Assembly: GCA_010692635.1 (NCBI GenBank)
Contig: JAAHGL010000006.1
Coordinates: 64,786-110,700 of the forward strand
Direction of reading: 5' to 3'
DNA: 45,915 nt
DNA from: Symploca sp. SIO2C1
Lineage (GTDB): Bacteria > Cyanobacteriota > Cyanobacteriia > Cyanobacteriales > Coleofasciculaceae
The notes beneath the pieces are model-generated. The model did no database searches. It worked only from the letters and a program-made list of their open reading frames with translations, and was not told the origin of the DNA. A program made the translations under genes and the position numbers. Shown one piece after another: positions 32,642 through 40,813 of the stretch; position 1 is the first letter of the stretch, and each line of letters starts with the position of its first letter.

Positions 32642-33104
32642 CACCTCCCCAATTTTAAATTTGGCTATTGTGGATCGACTTACTCTTTTACATCTACAGA
32701 TTGGCAAGATTCTGATTCCAAGTGGTGTACTCGAAGAGTTGAAGATTACTGAAGATAGACCTGGTTCCCAAGCAATTAGCTTGGCAATTTCAGCTGGATG
32801 GATTCAAATTCGCGAGGTTAGTAATCAACCCCTGACGCAGCTCTTGAAGCAAACTTTGGACAAAGCAGAATCTGAAGCGATTGCTCTTGCAGTTGAACTC
32901 AAAGCAGACTGGACATTAATAGATGAACGTGATGCCAGGAAAGTTGCTAAATCCTTGGGATTGAAAGTAACAGGTATTTTGGGAATTCTGCTCCGTGCTA
33001 AACAAACAGGCGAACTGGAATCGTTGCAACCTGTCATTGATAATCTGATTAAAAAAGCTGGATTCCGGATTGCGCCAGAATTATTGGCACAAATTCTTAA
33101 GTAA
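32625..33104 (+). CDS. DUF3368 PIN-like toxin
   Basis: 159 residues. MLVVSNTSPILNLAIVDRLT is the standard DUF3368 start (a PIN-fold relative with the first acidic position changed to S-N). The middle shows DKAESEAIALAVELKADWTL and IDERDARKVAKSLGLKVTG, which carry the remaining acidic residues and the usual GILGILLRAKQTG. PIN-like toxins are RNases; whether DUF3368 cleaves RNA is less well shown. It is paired with the UPF0175 gene by a 17-bp overlap, a standard type II toxin-antitoxin layout. Confidence 0.9.
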   Translation: MLVVSNTSPILNLAIVDRLTLLHLQIGKILIPSGVLEELKITEDRPGSQAISLAISAGWIQIREVSNQPLTQLLKQTLDKAESEAIALAVELKADWTLIDERDARKVAKSLGLKVTGILGILLRAKQTGELESLQPVIDNLIKKAGFRIAPELLAQILK

Positions 33105-33210
33105 TTACAAATCAAGTTTAGCTTTCAACTTAGTTTTTTGTGCTTAAGCATAACTTACCACAAAAGTTTGTTGTTTGTTGTTTGTCATTTTTCATTGGGC
33201 TCAAGGGGTG

Positions 33211-33315
33211 ATACCAAATCCGCTTTACCAAGGGTCTATTAAAAAAAATCAAAGCCTTTGTCTGGAAAAGATTTGGGGATTTTGATAAGTACCCCACAAT
33301 AACCGGATTTGGTAT
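33211..33315. mobile_element. MITE, 105 bp, ATACCAAATCCG inverted ends
   Basis: ATACCAAATCCG (33211-33222) and its exact reverse complement (33304-33315) enclose AT-rich sequence without coding capacity. The outer TA at each end would suit a TA-targeting (IS630-like) transposase. The ends match those of the element inside the NRPS gene. Confidence 0.7.
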
Positions 33316-33375
33316 GAGAAAGGGGTGGAGGGGTTGTTTGCTGTTTAAAATTAAGATAATAAGGCACTCTAGTAA

Positions 33376-33405
33376 TTCTAAATTCTAAATTCTAAATTCT
33401 AAATT
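33376..33405. repeat. ATTCTAA heptamer array
   Basis: About four units of AATTCTA/AATTCTAA directly upstream of the Uma2 gene. It is the reverse complement of the array at 439-471. Confidence 0.85.
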
Positions 33406-33415
33406 TCAAACAAAG

Positions 33416-34267
33416 ATGACTCTCTCCCCTCTTAAAACACCCGTTGTTTATCCAGAACCAGACGGCTCACCTATGGCAGAAAGCGATCCCAACCGGGACT
33501 ATCTAGTTTATGGGGTTGAATCCCTCAAAATCCATTTTCAAGACTCCTCGGATGTCTACGTTTCCGGCAATCTTTGGCTATCTTATGAGCAAGGAGTCTC
33601 CGATGCAGCTGTCTCTCCGGATGTGTTTGTCGTCTTTGGAGTAGAAAACCGTCCCCGCAGAAGTTACAAAGTTTGGGAAGAGCAGGGAAAAACACCGGAT
33701 TGGGTTCTGGAAGTCACTTCAGGCAGCACTCGCCGTAAAGACGAACGAGAGAAACCACTGATTTACGCTCAAATGGGAGTCTCGGAGTATTTTCAATACG
33801 ACCCCACCGGAGATTATCTGACACCTTCACTCAAAGGAAGGCGTTTAACACAAGATGGGTATCAAATAATCACTCCCAATTACCTAGAAAACCGAACCCT
33901 GGTTATTCCTTCATTCGTATTAGGATTAGAATTGTGGTTATTTCCCAATGGTCAGTTGCGGTTTTTCAATCCTCAACAAGGAGAGTTTTTAAGAACTTAT
34001 CGCGAAGAACGAGAACGGGGGGATCAAGAACAACAACGAGCTGAGCAGGAACAACAACGAGCTGAGCAGGAACAACAACGAGCTGAGCAGGAACGACAAC
34101 GAGCTGAGCAGGAACAACAACGAGCTGAGCAGGAACGACAACGAGCTGAGCAGGAACGACACGAAAAAGAACTACTACGACAACGGGCCGAACAAGAACG
34201 ACAACGAGCTGATATCCTTGCCGCAAGGTTGAAGGAACTCGGAATTAATCCATCGGATTTAGTTTAA
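33416..34267 (+). CDS. Uma2 family endonuclease-like protein with long coiled-coil tail
   Basis: 283 residues. The PD-(D/E)XK-like core of Uma2 is seen in SDAAVSPDVFVVFGVENRPR (Asp), then WVLEVTSGSTRRKDEREKPL (Glu-x-T/S, with the Lys in REK), followed by YAQMGVSEYFQYDPTGDYL. The family is very abundant in cyanobacteria and its true role is unknown. The C-terminal 85 residues form a coiled coil of repeated QRAEQE(Q/R) heptads encoded by nearly identical 21-bp units. It ends in ADILAARLKELGINPSDLV, the usual Uma2 terminus. The ATG at 33416 fits the conserved first residues. Confidence 0.88.
   Translation: MTLSPLKTPVVYPEPDGSPMAESDPNRDYLVYGVESLKIHFQDSSDVYVSGNLWLSYEQGVSDAAVSPDVFVVFGVENRPRRSYKVWEEQGKTPDWVLEVTSGSTRRKDEREKPLIYAQMGVSEYFQYDPTGDYLTPSLKGRRLTQDGYQIITPNYLENRTLVIPSFVLGLELWLFPNGQLRFFNPQQGEFLRTYREERERGDQEQQRAEQEQQRAEQEQQRAEQERQRAEQEQQRAEQERQRAEQERHEKELLRQRAEQERQRADILAARLKELGINPSDLV
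34022..34160. repeat. 21-bp tandem repeats encoding the Uma2 coiled coil
   Basis: Six to seven near-identical units of GAGCAGGAACAACAACGAGC, with C/G-to-A swaps that change Q to R. High identity between units implies recent expansion, so the repeat number is likely to vary between strains. Confidence 0.85.
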
Positions 34268-34502
34268 TCTCGTTCGCCGAAGTCGCCTCATCCATAACCA
34301 CAATTGCACCGATTCTTCACCAAAGCGCGGGCAATTTCTAACCTTATCAAAGAGCTTGTAGGGTGAGCTTTTTAGGCTTTTTTCACTTGTGGGTTATTTC
34401 CGCCGCGCTGTTTTTTTCCATTGAGTTAATTACAAGTGAGGGACTAGGGCTTGAAGTTGATGCTGAGGCTGGTGCAAAGCAACAAACTCCGAACCCCGCA
34501 TC

Positions 34503-36005
34503 TTAGGCGCTTGCTGATTGTAGCCGACTTGAAATGACATCAATAACTGCTTCAAAGATGCCCAGGGAGTTTTCTGCTAGGGTGTTGAGGGTATCCAACA
34601 AGGGATTAATCTCACAGATTTCCCAACAGCATACCCGTGGATCGCTCACCAGAGCTGCATTGAGGCGACGGGCTTCATCTGCCCAGAGTCCCCCTGGTAC
34701 AGGTGTGCCGGTACCCATACAAATTGTGGAATCCATGCTGTCCACATCAAAGGTCACGTAGATGATATCGCACTGAGCTAGATAGGTTAAACAGCGCTGG
34801 GCAGAAGCTTCTGCACCCAGTTCTCGAACCTCTTGGGTAGTGATAATGGGAATATGGTGTTGCGCAATTACGTAGTTCTCAGCGGCTTCTGTATCACGCA
34901 CCGATACATAAATCAGATCCTGCAACGACAGATTTGCGCCCTCTGCAATGCCCAGGGATTTACACATCTCCCAGAGCTTTGCCGTTTCTGGATCGAGGTT
35001 ATTGATTTGCTGGTCATTATTATCATGGGCGGAAGCAGCCCCTAGGGGCATACCGTGCATATTACCAGAAGGTGTGGTGTAGGGAGAATGGATATCGGCG
35101 TGGGCATCAATCCATACTACTCCGAGCCGCCGTTCCGGAAATGCCTTTTTGATGCCTGCAATAGTGCCTGCGGCAGTTGAGTGATCGCCCCCTAAGACAA
35201 CCGGAAATAAGCCATCTTGCAGAGTCTGAGCGACAATATCTGTTGTGCGAGCCAAGACTTTATAAATGGCATCAATATATTTGGCATGGGGATAGACTTG
35301 AGATTGGGCAAGGGCGTGGTTCTCGTTCTGCACGGCTCGATTATCCAGGCTAATGACCCCGTTTTCTGCTCGCATACGAGCAGTTTGTTTCTCAACAGCA
35401 GCTTCCTTGAGAAAGTTAATGCCCTTCGACGCACCACGTTTGCCCGCACCCAGATCAGAATCGACTTCCACCAAGGCAACGGAGGATACTTCAGCCACTT
35501 TGGCATACTGCATTAAAATCTTCTTAAAACTACGGAGTGCTGCTACCGTAATTTTGAGCTCACTCTCATCTGCCTGGGTAGCAATAAATTCCTCAAAATC
35601 AATTTGTCCATCTCCATCGAGATCGGCTTTTTTAACTAGAGTGTCAATCTCGGCATCACTGGTATTAGTGTTAAAACAGCGGACTATTTGAGTGAATTCC
35701 TCAAAGGACAAATGCCCACTGTTATCCACATCAATCAGCTGGAAAATCTGGCGCAAATCACTACTTACATCTAAATCTTGGCGCTTTGCCATCCATTGGA
35801 TAAAGCTGTCGTGGGGGACAACGCCATCTATAACGCGATTCAATAAGTTAGTGCGATCGCTAGGGGAAATCCCTCGCCCCAATAATTCCAAGGCATCGAC
35901 CACTTCTTGTCGAGTTAAGCAACCATCACCATTGGCATCAAATAAGCCATAGATTTTCTCGAATTCTGCTAATTTTTTGGCAGGTAGCAATACATCCCTG
36001 GACAT
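34503..36005 (-). CDS. EF-hand arginase/agmatinase-family protein
   Basis: 500 residues. The N-terminus holds EF-hands: loop 1 DANGDGCLTRQE (23-34), a degenerate second hand near 50-75, loop 3 DVDNSGHLSFEE (92-103) and loop 4 DLDGDGQIDFEE (128-139), so three hands should bind Ca2+. From about 170 a ureohydrolase fold follows: VVLGGDHST near 271, VVWIDAHADIH near 296 and TFDVDSMDSTICMGTGTPVP near 420, the binuclear Mn sites of arginase. Normal arginases are about 300 residues; the extra length is the EF-hand module. AAGGAAT precedes the ATG. Arginase yields ornithine and urea. An NRPS gene ends 54 bp upstream on the same strand. Confidence 0.9.
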   Translation of the reverse strand: MSRDVLLPAKKLAEFEKIYGLFDANGDGCLTRQEVVDALELLGRGISPSDRTNLLNRVIDGVVPHDSFIQWMAKRQDLDVSSDLRQIFQLIDVDNSGHLSFEEFTQIVRCFNTNTSDAEIDTLVKKADLDGDGQIDFEEFIATQADESELKITVAALRSFKKILMQYAKVAEVSSVALVEVDSDLGAGKRGASKGINFLKEAAVEKQTARMRAENGVISLDNRAVQNENHALAQSQVYPHAKYIDAIYKVLARTTDIVAQTLQDGLFPVVLGGDHSTAAGTIAGIKKAFPERRLGVVWIDAHADIHSPYTTPSGNMHGMPLGAASAHDNNDQQINNLDPETAKLWEMCKSLGIAEGANLSLQDLIYVSVRDTEAAENYVIAQHHIPIITTQEVRELGAEASAQRCLTYLAQCDIIYVTFDVDSMDSTICMGTGTPVPGGLWADEARRLNAALVSDPRVCCWEICEINPLLDTLNTLAENSLGIFEAVIDVISSRLQSASA

Positions 36006-36037
36006 TGGTTAATTCCTTATCTAAATTGTTGAAAAGG

Positions 36038-36063
36038 TTGGCTATCAGCTATCAGCTATCAGC
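36038..36063. repeat. AGCTATC heptamer array between NRPS and arginase genes
   Basis: Three to four units of TATCAGC. On the coding strand the first unit supplies the NRPS stop codon (TGA at 36059-36061). The array fills most of the short gap to the arginase gene. Confidence 0.85.
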
Positions 36064-39000
36064 TTATATCAAGTTCCGATAAACAGTTATAATTCCTTTC
36101 TACCTTGCAACCTTCTTCCTTCCCTTCTGCCCTCTGCCTTCTGCCTTGTTGGGCTACCAGAGTGCGATCGCGACAAAGCATCAACTTTTCTGCTAAAACC
36201 TGCACTTGAGGTTCCCGGATAATCGAGAAATGTTCTCCAGGAATTTCGTGGATTTCTATTTCTCCCGCAACAAAATCTCCCCAACCTAAAGTGCGATCGC
36301 CCCCTAGATCTATCGGCTGCTGGCTGGCATTAAACAGCACAATATTACCTGGATAAGGTCGCGCTTCATAGTTATAAGACGCAATAGCCGTGGCTTGAAA
36401 AACTTCAAACAAATTTTCCAAATCCTCAACTCTCACTTCCTCCGGCAAGAGATCGAACATCTTGGCTTGTTTGAGGACATACCCCAATCGCTCTTCTGGC
36501 ATCAGTTGTTGTAGTTGCTCGCAGGATACGGGGACTTCTTTCCCGCGAGGAGCGCTCATTTCTTCAGCAAATAATCTGGAATAAAAAATATCGGGACTTA
36601 GCATCCTTCCTGGCGTGCTATCAATCAAAAGCCTGTGGTGTTCTGGAGCAGAAGCTTCTATTAGTGCTAGCAATGCTAGGATATCCCCTTGTTGGTGTAA
36701 CTGTTGTGCTATTTCTAAGGCTAAGTGACCACCTACGCAAAAACCAACCAAGTAGTAAGGACCGCGAGGTTGAATGGTTTTAATTGCTTTTAGGTGGTGA
36801 GTGGCGAGTTCCTTGAGATTAGTATAAGGCGATCGCTCCCCATTGAGACCGGGCGCTTGCAAACCATAAATCTGTTGTTCGCTCCCCAGATTGCGGACTA
36901 AATCCAGATAAAATAAAACAGTGCCGCTGCTGGGAGGGACTAAGAATAGAGGCGGTAAATCCCCATCGGGCTGCATCTTAACTAGAGGTGAGGTTAACCC
37001 AGAATCTTCGCCGGAGCGCAAAAAAATAGCGAGTTGCTCAATAGTAGGACTTTGCAAAAGTGCTGCCAAAGAAAGATTTTTGCCTAACTTTTGTTGCAGC
37101 CGAGCAATTAAAGCGATCGCTAACAAAGAATGACCGCCGATGTCAAAGAAATTATCTCGGATGCCTACGGGAGAAACTTCCAAAACATCAGACCAGATTT
37201 GTGTCAGTTGCAATTCTAGGGTATCGCGAGGTGCAATAAAAATGGCATTGCTAGCGCTGCTAGTCCCATCCGTTGCGGGGAGCGCCTGCCAGTCAATTTT
37301 GCCGTTGGGAGTTAGAGGCAGGGAGTCTAGCATCACAAAAGCCGAAGGCATCATATAGTCCGGCAGCTTTTCCTTGAGAAAAGCACGCAGTTTTGGTGTT
37401 AGTTGCTGCACTTGCTTCCCATACAAGAGGTTATTGGCAAAGTCGCTCCAATTTTTCTGGGAAGATAGAGTGCGATCGCACCGATCGAAAACTATTGGTG
37501 CAACTCCATCTGCTTTGAGATCATCTAGTTCTTCAAGAAATAGATTGGGAACTACATAAGCCACCAACCGCTTGTTGTTCGGTTGGTCTTCACGAACTAT
37601 GACTGTAGTTTGCCGAACCTCCGGGCGCTTCGCCAGTAGCGCCTCGATTTCTCCTGGTTCGATTCGGAAGCCGTGAATTTTTACCTGGTTGTCGATGCGA
37701 CCGAGAAGTTCGATGTTGCCGTCCGGAAGATAGCGTGCTTGATCTCCGGTTTTGTACAGACGCGCTCCCTCTTCTTGACTAATATCAAATCTGGCTAAAC
37801 ACTTATCATATTCTTCTACCTTACAACCTTCTGCCTTCTGCCTTCTGCCTTCTGCCTTATTGCCATCGAAGTGTAAGTATTCTACCGGATTTGGTATAAA
37901 AGGATTAGCAATAAACTTTTTTGCAGTTAATTCCGGACGGTTGAGATAGCCTCTAGCTAAACCGATGCCACCAATATGCAGTTCTCCTGGTACACCGATG
38001 GGAACCAGTTGGAGATGAGCGTCGAGAATATAGAGAAGAGCGTTAGCAAAGGGTTTACCGATAGGGACTGGAGACTCAACGGGTCGCTGGATATTAGCGT
38101 TTTCAAAATAGCAACTGTCAATGGTTGCTTCACTGACTCCATAAGAATTCACTAACCGAGTTCCCGAACCGCAGAATTGGCGAAATCGTTGGTATTCTTG
38201 CACAGACCAGCTATCCGAACCGATCGCCAATACCCTCATGAAATCTAGGTTTTGCTCGGTGTTCTCCAAATACTCGATTAAATTTCTCATTACCGCTGGC
38301 ACAAATTCTGCGTAATCGACTTGCTCTTGGAGCATCAATCGATACAGCTTTTCTGGCTCTAACAAAAAGTCCCTCGGACATAGAACTAATTTGGCTCCCG
38401 AGCAAAGGGCACGAACCCAATCTCCCGTAAAGACATCAAAGGAGAAACTCGCCATTTGCAGATGGCTGCTTTGTGGACGTAGCTGGTATGCTTGCTCCCA
38501 AGATCGATAGGCATTTACCAGACTTTTATGCTCGATTTCCACCCCTTTTGGCTTTCCGGTAGAACCTGAAGTGTAGATGACGTAAGCCAAAGAAGCTGGT
38601 TTGGTAGGAAAGGCAAGATTTTCTGCGCTATTTTGAGAAATGACCGGCCAATCTTGATCCAAGAAAACAACCCGTCCCTTGCTTTCTGGGAGTCGAACTA
38701 CTGATTTTTCGGAAGCCAACAGCAAAGTTACTCCTGAATCTTCTAACAAATAAGCCAGGCGATCGCGCGGATAGCTAGGGTCTAAGGGTAAATACGCCCC
38801 CCCCGCCTTGAGAATGCCCAACAATCCCACCAGCATTTCCACCGAGCGCTGTATGCAAATCCCCACTATTACCTCTGAACCTACTCCCAGAGATTGCAAA
38901 TAATAGGCCAATTGATTTGCCTTAGCGTTCAGCTCCCGATAGGTAATTTGTTCGTTCCCAAAGACTACCGCGATATTGTCTGACCTCCGTTCTACCTGTT

Positions 39001-40465
39001 CTGCAAATAACTCATGAATGCACTTATCTTGGGGATAATCTGTTTGAGTATTGTTCCAGGACACCAACAATTGATGTTGTTCTTCTGGCCTCAGCAGGGG
39101 TAAAAACGCAACGCGCTGTTCTGGATTGGCGACAATCGACTCTAGCAAGCATTCTAAATGTCTTGCCCAGCGGCGAATAGTGTTGGCATCAAACAGGTCT
39201 CCACTATATTCCCAGATGAAATGGAGAGATTTGTCAAGTTCCTCAATTGCCAAACTTACATCAAATACCGAACCCTGTTCATGTACGGCTAAGTAGGGCT
39301 CCATAGACAGTGCTTTCTTTCCTGCTGGGAGTTCTGGTCTCTCCGGTTTGTACCAGCGATGCTTGCGCCAAGTGAAATCGACTTGAATGAGAGGGTGTCG
39401 CCTGGCATCTCGACGAGGGTTGAGTCGTTTGACTAATAAGTCGAAGGGATAATCTTGATGAGCCTGTGCCTCCGTTACCGTGCGATCGATGCGGGCGAGA
39501 AATTCTATGAAGGTGGGGTTATCCGCAAGAGTTGCCCGCAATACCACCTCGTTGTTAGAGTAACCGACAATGCTTTTAAGCTCCTCAACACTCCACCTTG
39601 CTGCCATTGCACTTCCTAGCACGATGTCTTCTTGACCCGATAAGCGATGGAGCAGGACAAAGAAGGCAGCCAGCATAGTCCGGTAAAGACTGACTCGGAG
39701 ATCGGCAGCGAGTTGTAGCAGTTTCTCTCGGAGTCGTTGGTCGATCTCGACAATATGGAATTCCTTCCGTCGGCTCAAATCCCTTAGTCGCGTTTTGTCT
39801 GTTGGCAGATTCAAAATCGGCAAGCAGTCGGCTAGTTGTTTCTGCCAGTAGTGAAAGAGTTGTTCTCCTCGGGCAGACAAGAGCATCTCAGACTGCCAGG
39901 ACACATAGTCGGTGTATTGCCAGGGAGAATCTGCCAGCAAGTTAGCTATTTTTACTTCTGGGAGATTCTCGACGGAAGCCGTGTATAGTATCCGGAGTTC
40001 TTTGAGCAGCAAGTCAAATGACCACCCATCCCCTGCAATGTGGTGCATAGTTATCAATTGGACAAAGTCCTGGGGCGACCGGGCAAACAGTTCCAAGCGC
40101 ATTATCGGACCCGTTTCTAAATTGAAGGGACGCTCTACTGCTGCCATAATTTTGGCCTTTAATTCGTCCGACCTCCACCTAGCAGCGTCTGTTACCTCAA
40201 TCTTGACTTTGCAGTCTTGATTAACTACTGCAAAGGGTTTGCCGTTCCGAGTCTTATAGGTAGTTTGCAGAATCGAATGTCGTCCAACCAGCTTCTGCCA
40301 GGCTTTTCGCCAAGCCTCTAGGTTTAACTCTCCAGCCAGACGAGTGGTTATAAATATGTTGTAAGCTATGCTTTCTGGATCCTTCTGGTAAATGAACCAT
40401 AAGGCTTGCTGTCCCCGCGAGAGAGGAGAAAAATACTGAGCGTTGTCTGGAGATTGATTCTGCAT
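36059..40465 (-). CDS. Single-module non-ribosomal peptide synthetase (C-A-T-TE)
   Basis: 1468 residues. Condensation domain about 12-440 (LSRGQQALWF; HHIAGDG at 139-145). Adenylation domain about 465-1065: YTSGSTGKPKG near 629, FSFDVFTGDW near 675, YKTGDQ near 902, LTPNGKIDW near 1060. In GrsA numbering I read the specificity residues as D V G E L I S I D K, closest to the ornithine code DVGEIGSIDK as I remember it. The carrier protein has FDIGGHSLL (Ser near 1111). The thioesterase is from about 1175: GFCVGG has Cys1243 where Ser is usual, Glu1270 stands 27 residues on where Asp is usual, and GEHFSI has His1412. Residues about 856-894 come from an in-frame MITE and the last 30 from half of one. 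It starts with a C domain, so it needs an upstream partner or a free acyl/peptidyl donor. No MbtH is present. Confidence 0.93.
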   Translation of the reverse strand: MQNQSPDNAQYFSPLSRGQQALWFIYQKDPESIAYNIFITTRLAGELNLEAWRKAWQKLVGRHSILQTTYKTRNGKPFAVVNQDCKVKIEVTDAARWRSDELKAKIMAAVERPFNLETGPIMRLELFARSPQDFVQLITMHHIAGDGWSFDLLLKELRILYTASVENLPEVKIANLLADSPWQYTDYVSWQSEMLLSARGEQLFHYWQKQLADCLPILNLPTDKTRLRDLSRRKEFHIVEIDQRLREKLLQLAADLRVSLYRTMLAAFFVLLHRLSGQEDIVLGSAMAARWSVEELKSIVGYSNNEVVLRATLADNPTFIEFLARIDRTVTEAQAHQDYPFDLLVKRLNPRRDARRHPLIQVDFTWRKHRWYKPERPELPAGKKALSMEPYLAVHEQGSVFDVSLAIEELDKSLHFIWEYSGDLFDANTIRRWARHLECLLESIVANPEQRVAFLPLLRPEEQHQLLVSWNNTQTDYPQDKCIHELFAEQVERRSDNIAVVFGNEQITYRELNAKANQLAYYLQSLGVGSEVIVGICIQRSVEMLVGLLGILKAGGAYLPLDPSYPRDRLAYLLEDSGVTLLLASEKSVVRLPESKGRVVFLDQDWPVISQNSAENLAFPTKPASLAYVIYTSGSTGKPKGVEIEHKSLVNAYRSWEQAYQLRPQSSHLQMASFSFDVFTGDWVRALCSGAKLVLCPRDFLLEPEKLYRLMLQEQVDYAEFVPAVMRNLIEYLENTEQNLDFMRVLAIGSDSWSVQEYQRFRQFCGSGTRLVNSYGVSEATIDSCYFENANIQRPVESPVPIGKPFANALLYILDAHLQLVPIGVPGELHIGGIGLARGYLNRPELTAKKFIANPFIPNPVEYLHFDGNKAEGRRQKAEGCKVEEYDKCLARFDISQEEGARLYKTGDQARYLPDGNIELLGRIDNQVKIHGFRIEPGEIEALLAKRPEVRQTTVIVREDQPNNKRLVAYVVPNLFLEELDDLKADGVAPIVFDRCDRTLSSQKNWSDFANNLLYGKQVQQLTPKLRAFLKEKLPDYMMPSAFVMLDSLPLTPNGKIDWQALPATDGTSSASNAIFIAPRDTLELQLTQIWSDVLEVSPVGIRDNFFDIGGHSLLAIALIARLQQKLGKNLSLAALLQSPTIEQLAIFLRSGEDSGLTSPLVKMQPDGDLPPLFLVPPSSGTVLFYLDLVRNLGSEQQIYGLQAPGLNGERSPYTNLKELATHHLKAIKTIQPRGPYYLVGFCVGGHLALEIAQQLHQQGDILALLALIEASAPEHHRLLIDSTPGRMLSPDIFYSRLFAEEMSAPRGKEVPVSCEQLQQLMPEERLGYVLKQAKMFDLLPEEVRVEDLENLFEVFQATAIASYNYEARPYPGNIVLFNASQQPIDLGGDRTLGWGDFVAGEIEIHEIPGEHFSIIREPQVQVLAEKLMLCRDRTLVAQQGRRQRAEGKEEGCKVERNYNCLSELDIS
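36066..36148. mobile_element. Half MITE at the NRPS 3' end
   Basis: On the coding strand it reads GGCAGAAGG heptamers, then GGTTGCAAGGTAGAAAGG, ATAACTGTTTATCGGA and ACTTGATATAAG, matching the right half of the element at 27130-27257. The left half is absent. It encodes the NRPS C-terminal tail GRRQRAEG to NCLSELDIS. Confidence 0.75.
37782..37897. mobile_element. MITE inserted in frame in the NRPS A domain
   Basis: About 116 bp with ends ATATCAAATCTGG and (reverse-complemented) ATACCAAATCCGG, extended by imperfect AAACACTTA/GAATACTTA matches. The interior has GATGGCAATAAGGCAGAAGG heptamers and GGTTGTAAGGTAGAAG, as in 27130-27257. It encodes [20 protein letters not shown] and then VEEYDKCLARFDIS, located between the FIANPFIPNP and GARLYKTGDQ segments that are adjacent in normal A domains. 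Confidence 0.85.
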
Positions 40466-40580
40466 TCTAACTTTACAGCATCACTGGCGTTGATTTTACT
40501 GGCATCAACGGCTTCGACGCTATTCATTAGTCATTATTAATTGTTGAAACCTGCTTTGGTGAGTCAGTATTTAAAAAAAA

Positions 40581-40654
<74 letters not shown>

Positions 40655-40813
40655 GCACAATTTGTAACTATAACACAAAATCAAACAAAGCTGCAAATTT
40701 TAGTCCTCAAGGAAGATTTTAGTAGTAAATTTGCAACTAAAATATCCCTCAGGCAGTCTAAAAGCAACTGCTTCTGCTAAAATAACCTGGTTGTCCAGCC
40801 GAAACCTACATCT

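Noticed and set aside
33966-34226. 86-codon frame reading VVVPAQL repeats on the minus strand
   Set aside because: The reverse reading of the 21-bp repeats in the Uma2 tail; the periodicity comes from the sense gene.
35353-35691. 112-codon frame opposite the arginase
   Set aside because: Antisense to conserved EF-hand and arginase coding sequence; no ribosome-binding site.
37140-37358. Frames inside the NRPS on the plus strand
   Set aside because: Antisense to the carrier-protein and A-domain coding sequence; no independent signals.
27771-40465. ABC exporter pair as the dedicated exporter of the NRPS product
   Set aside because: It is more than 6 kb away, in another orientation, with hyuA, toxin-antitoxin and Uma2 genes between. 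There is no positional evidence for a link.
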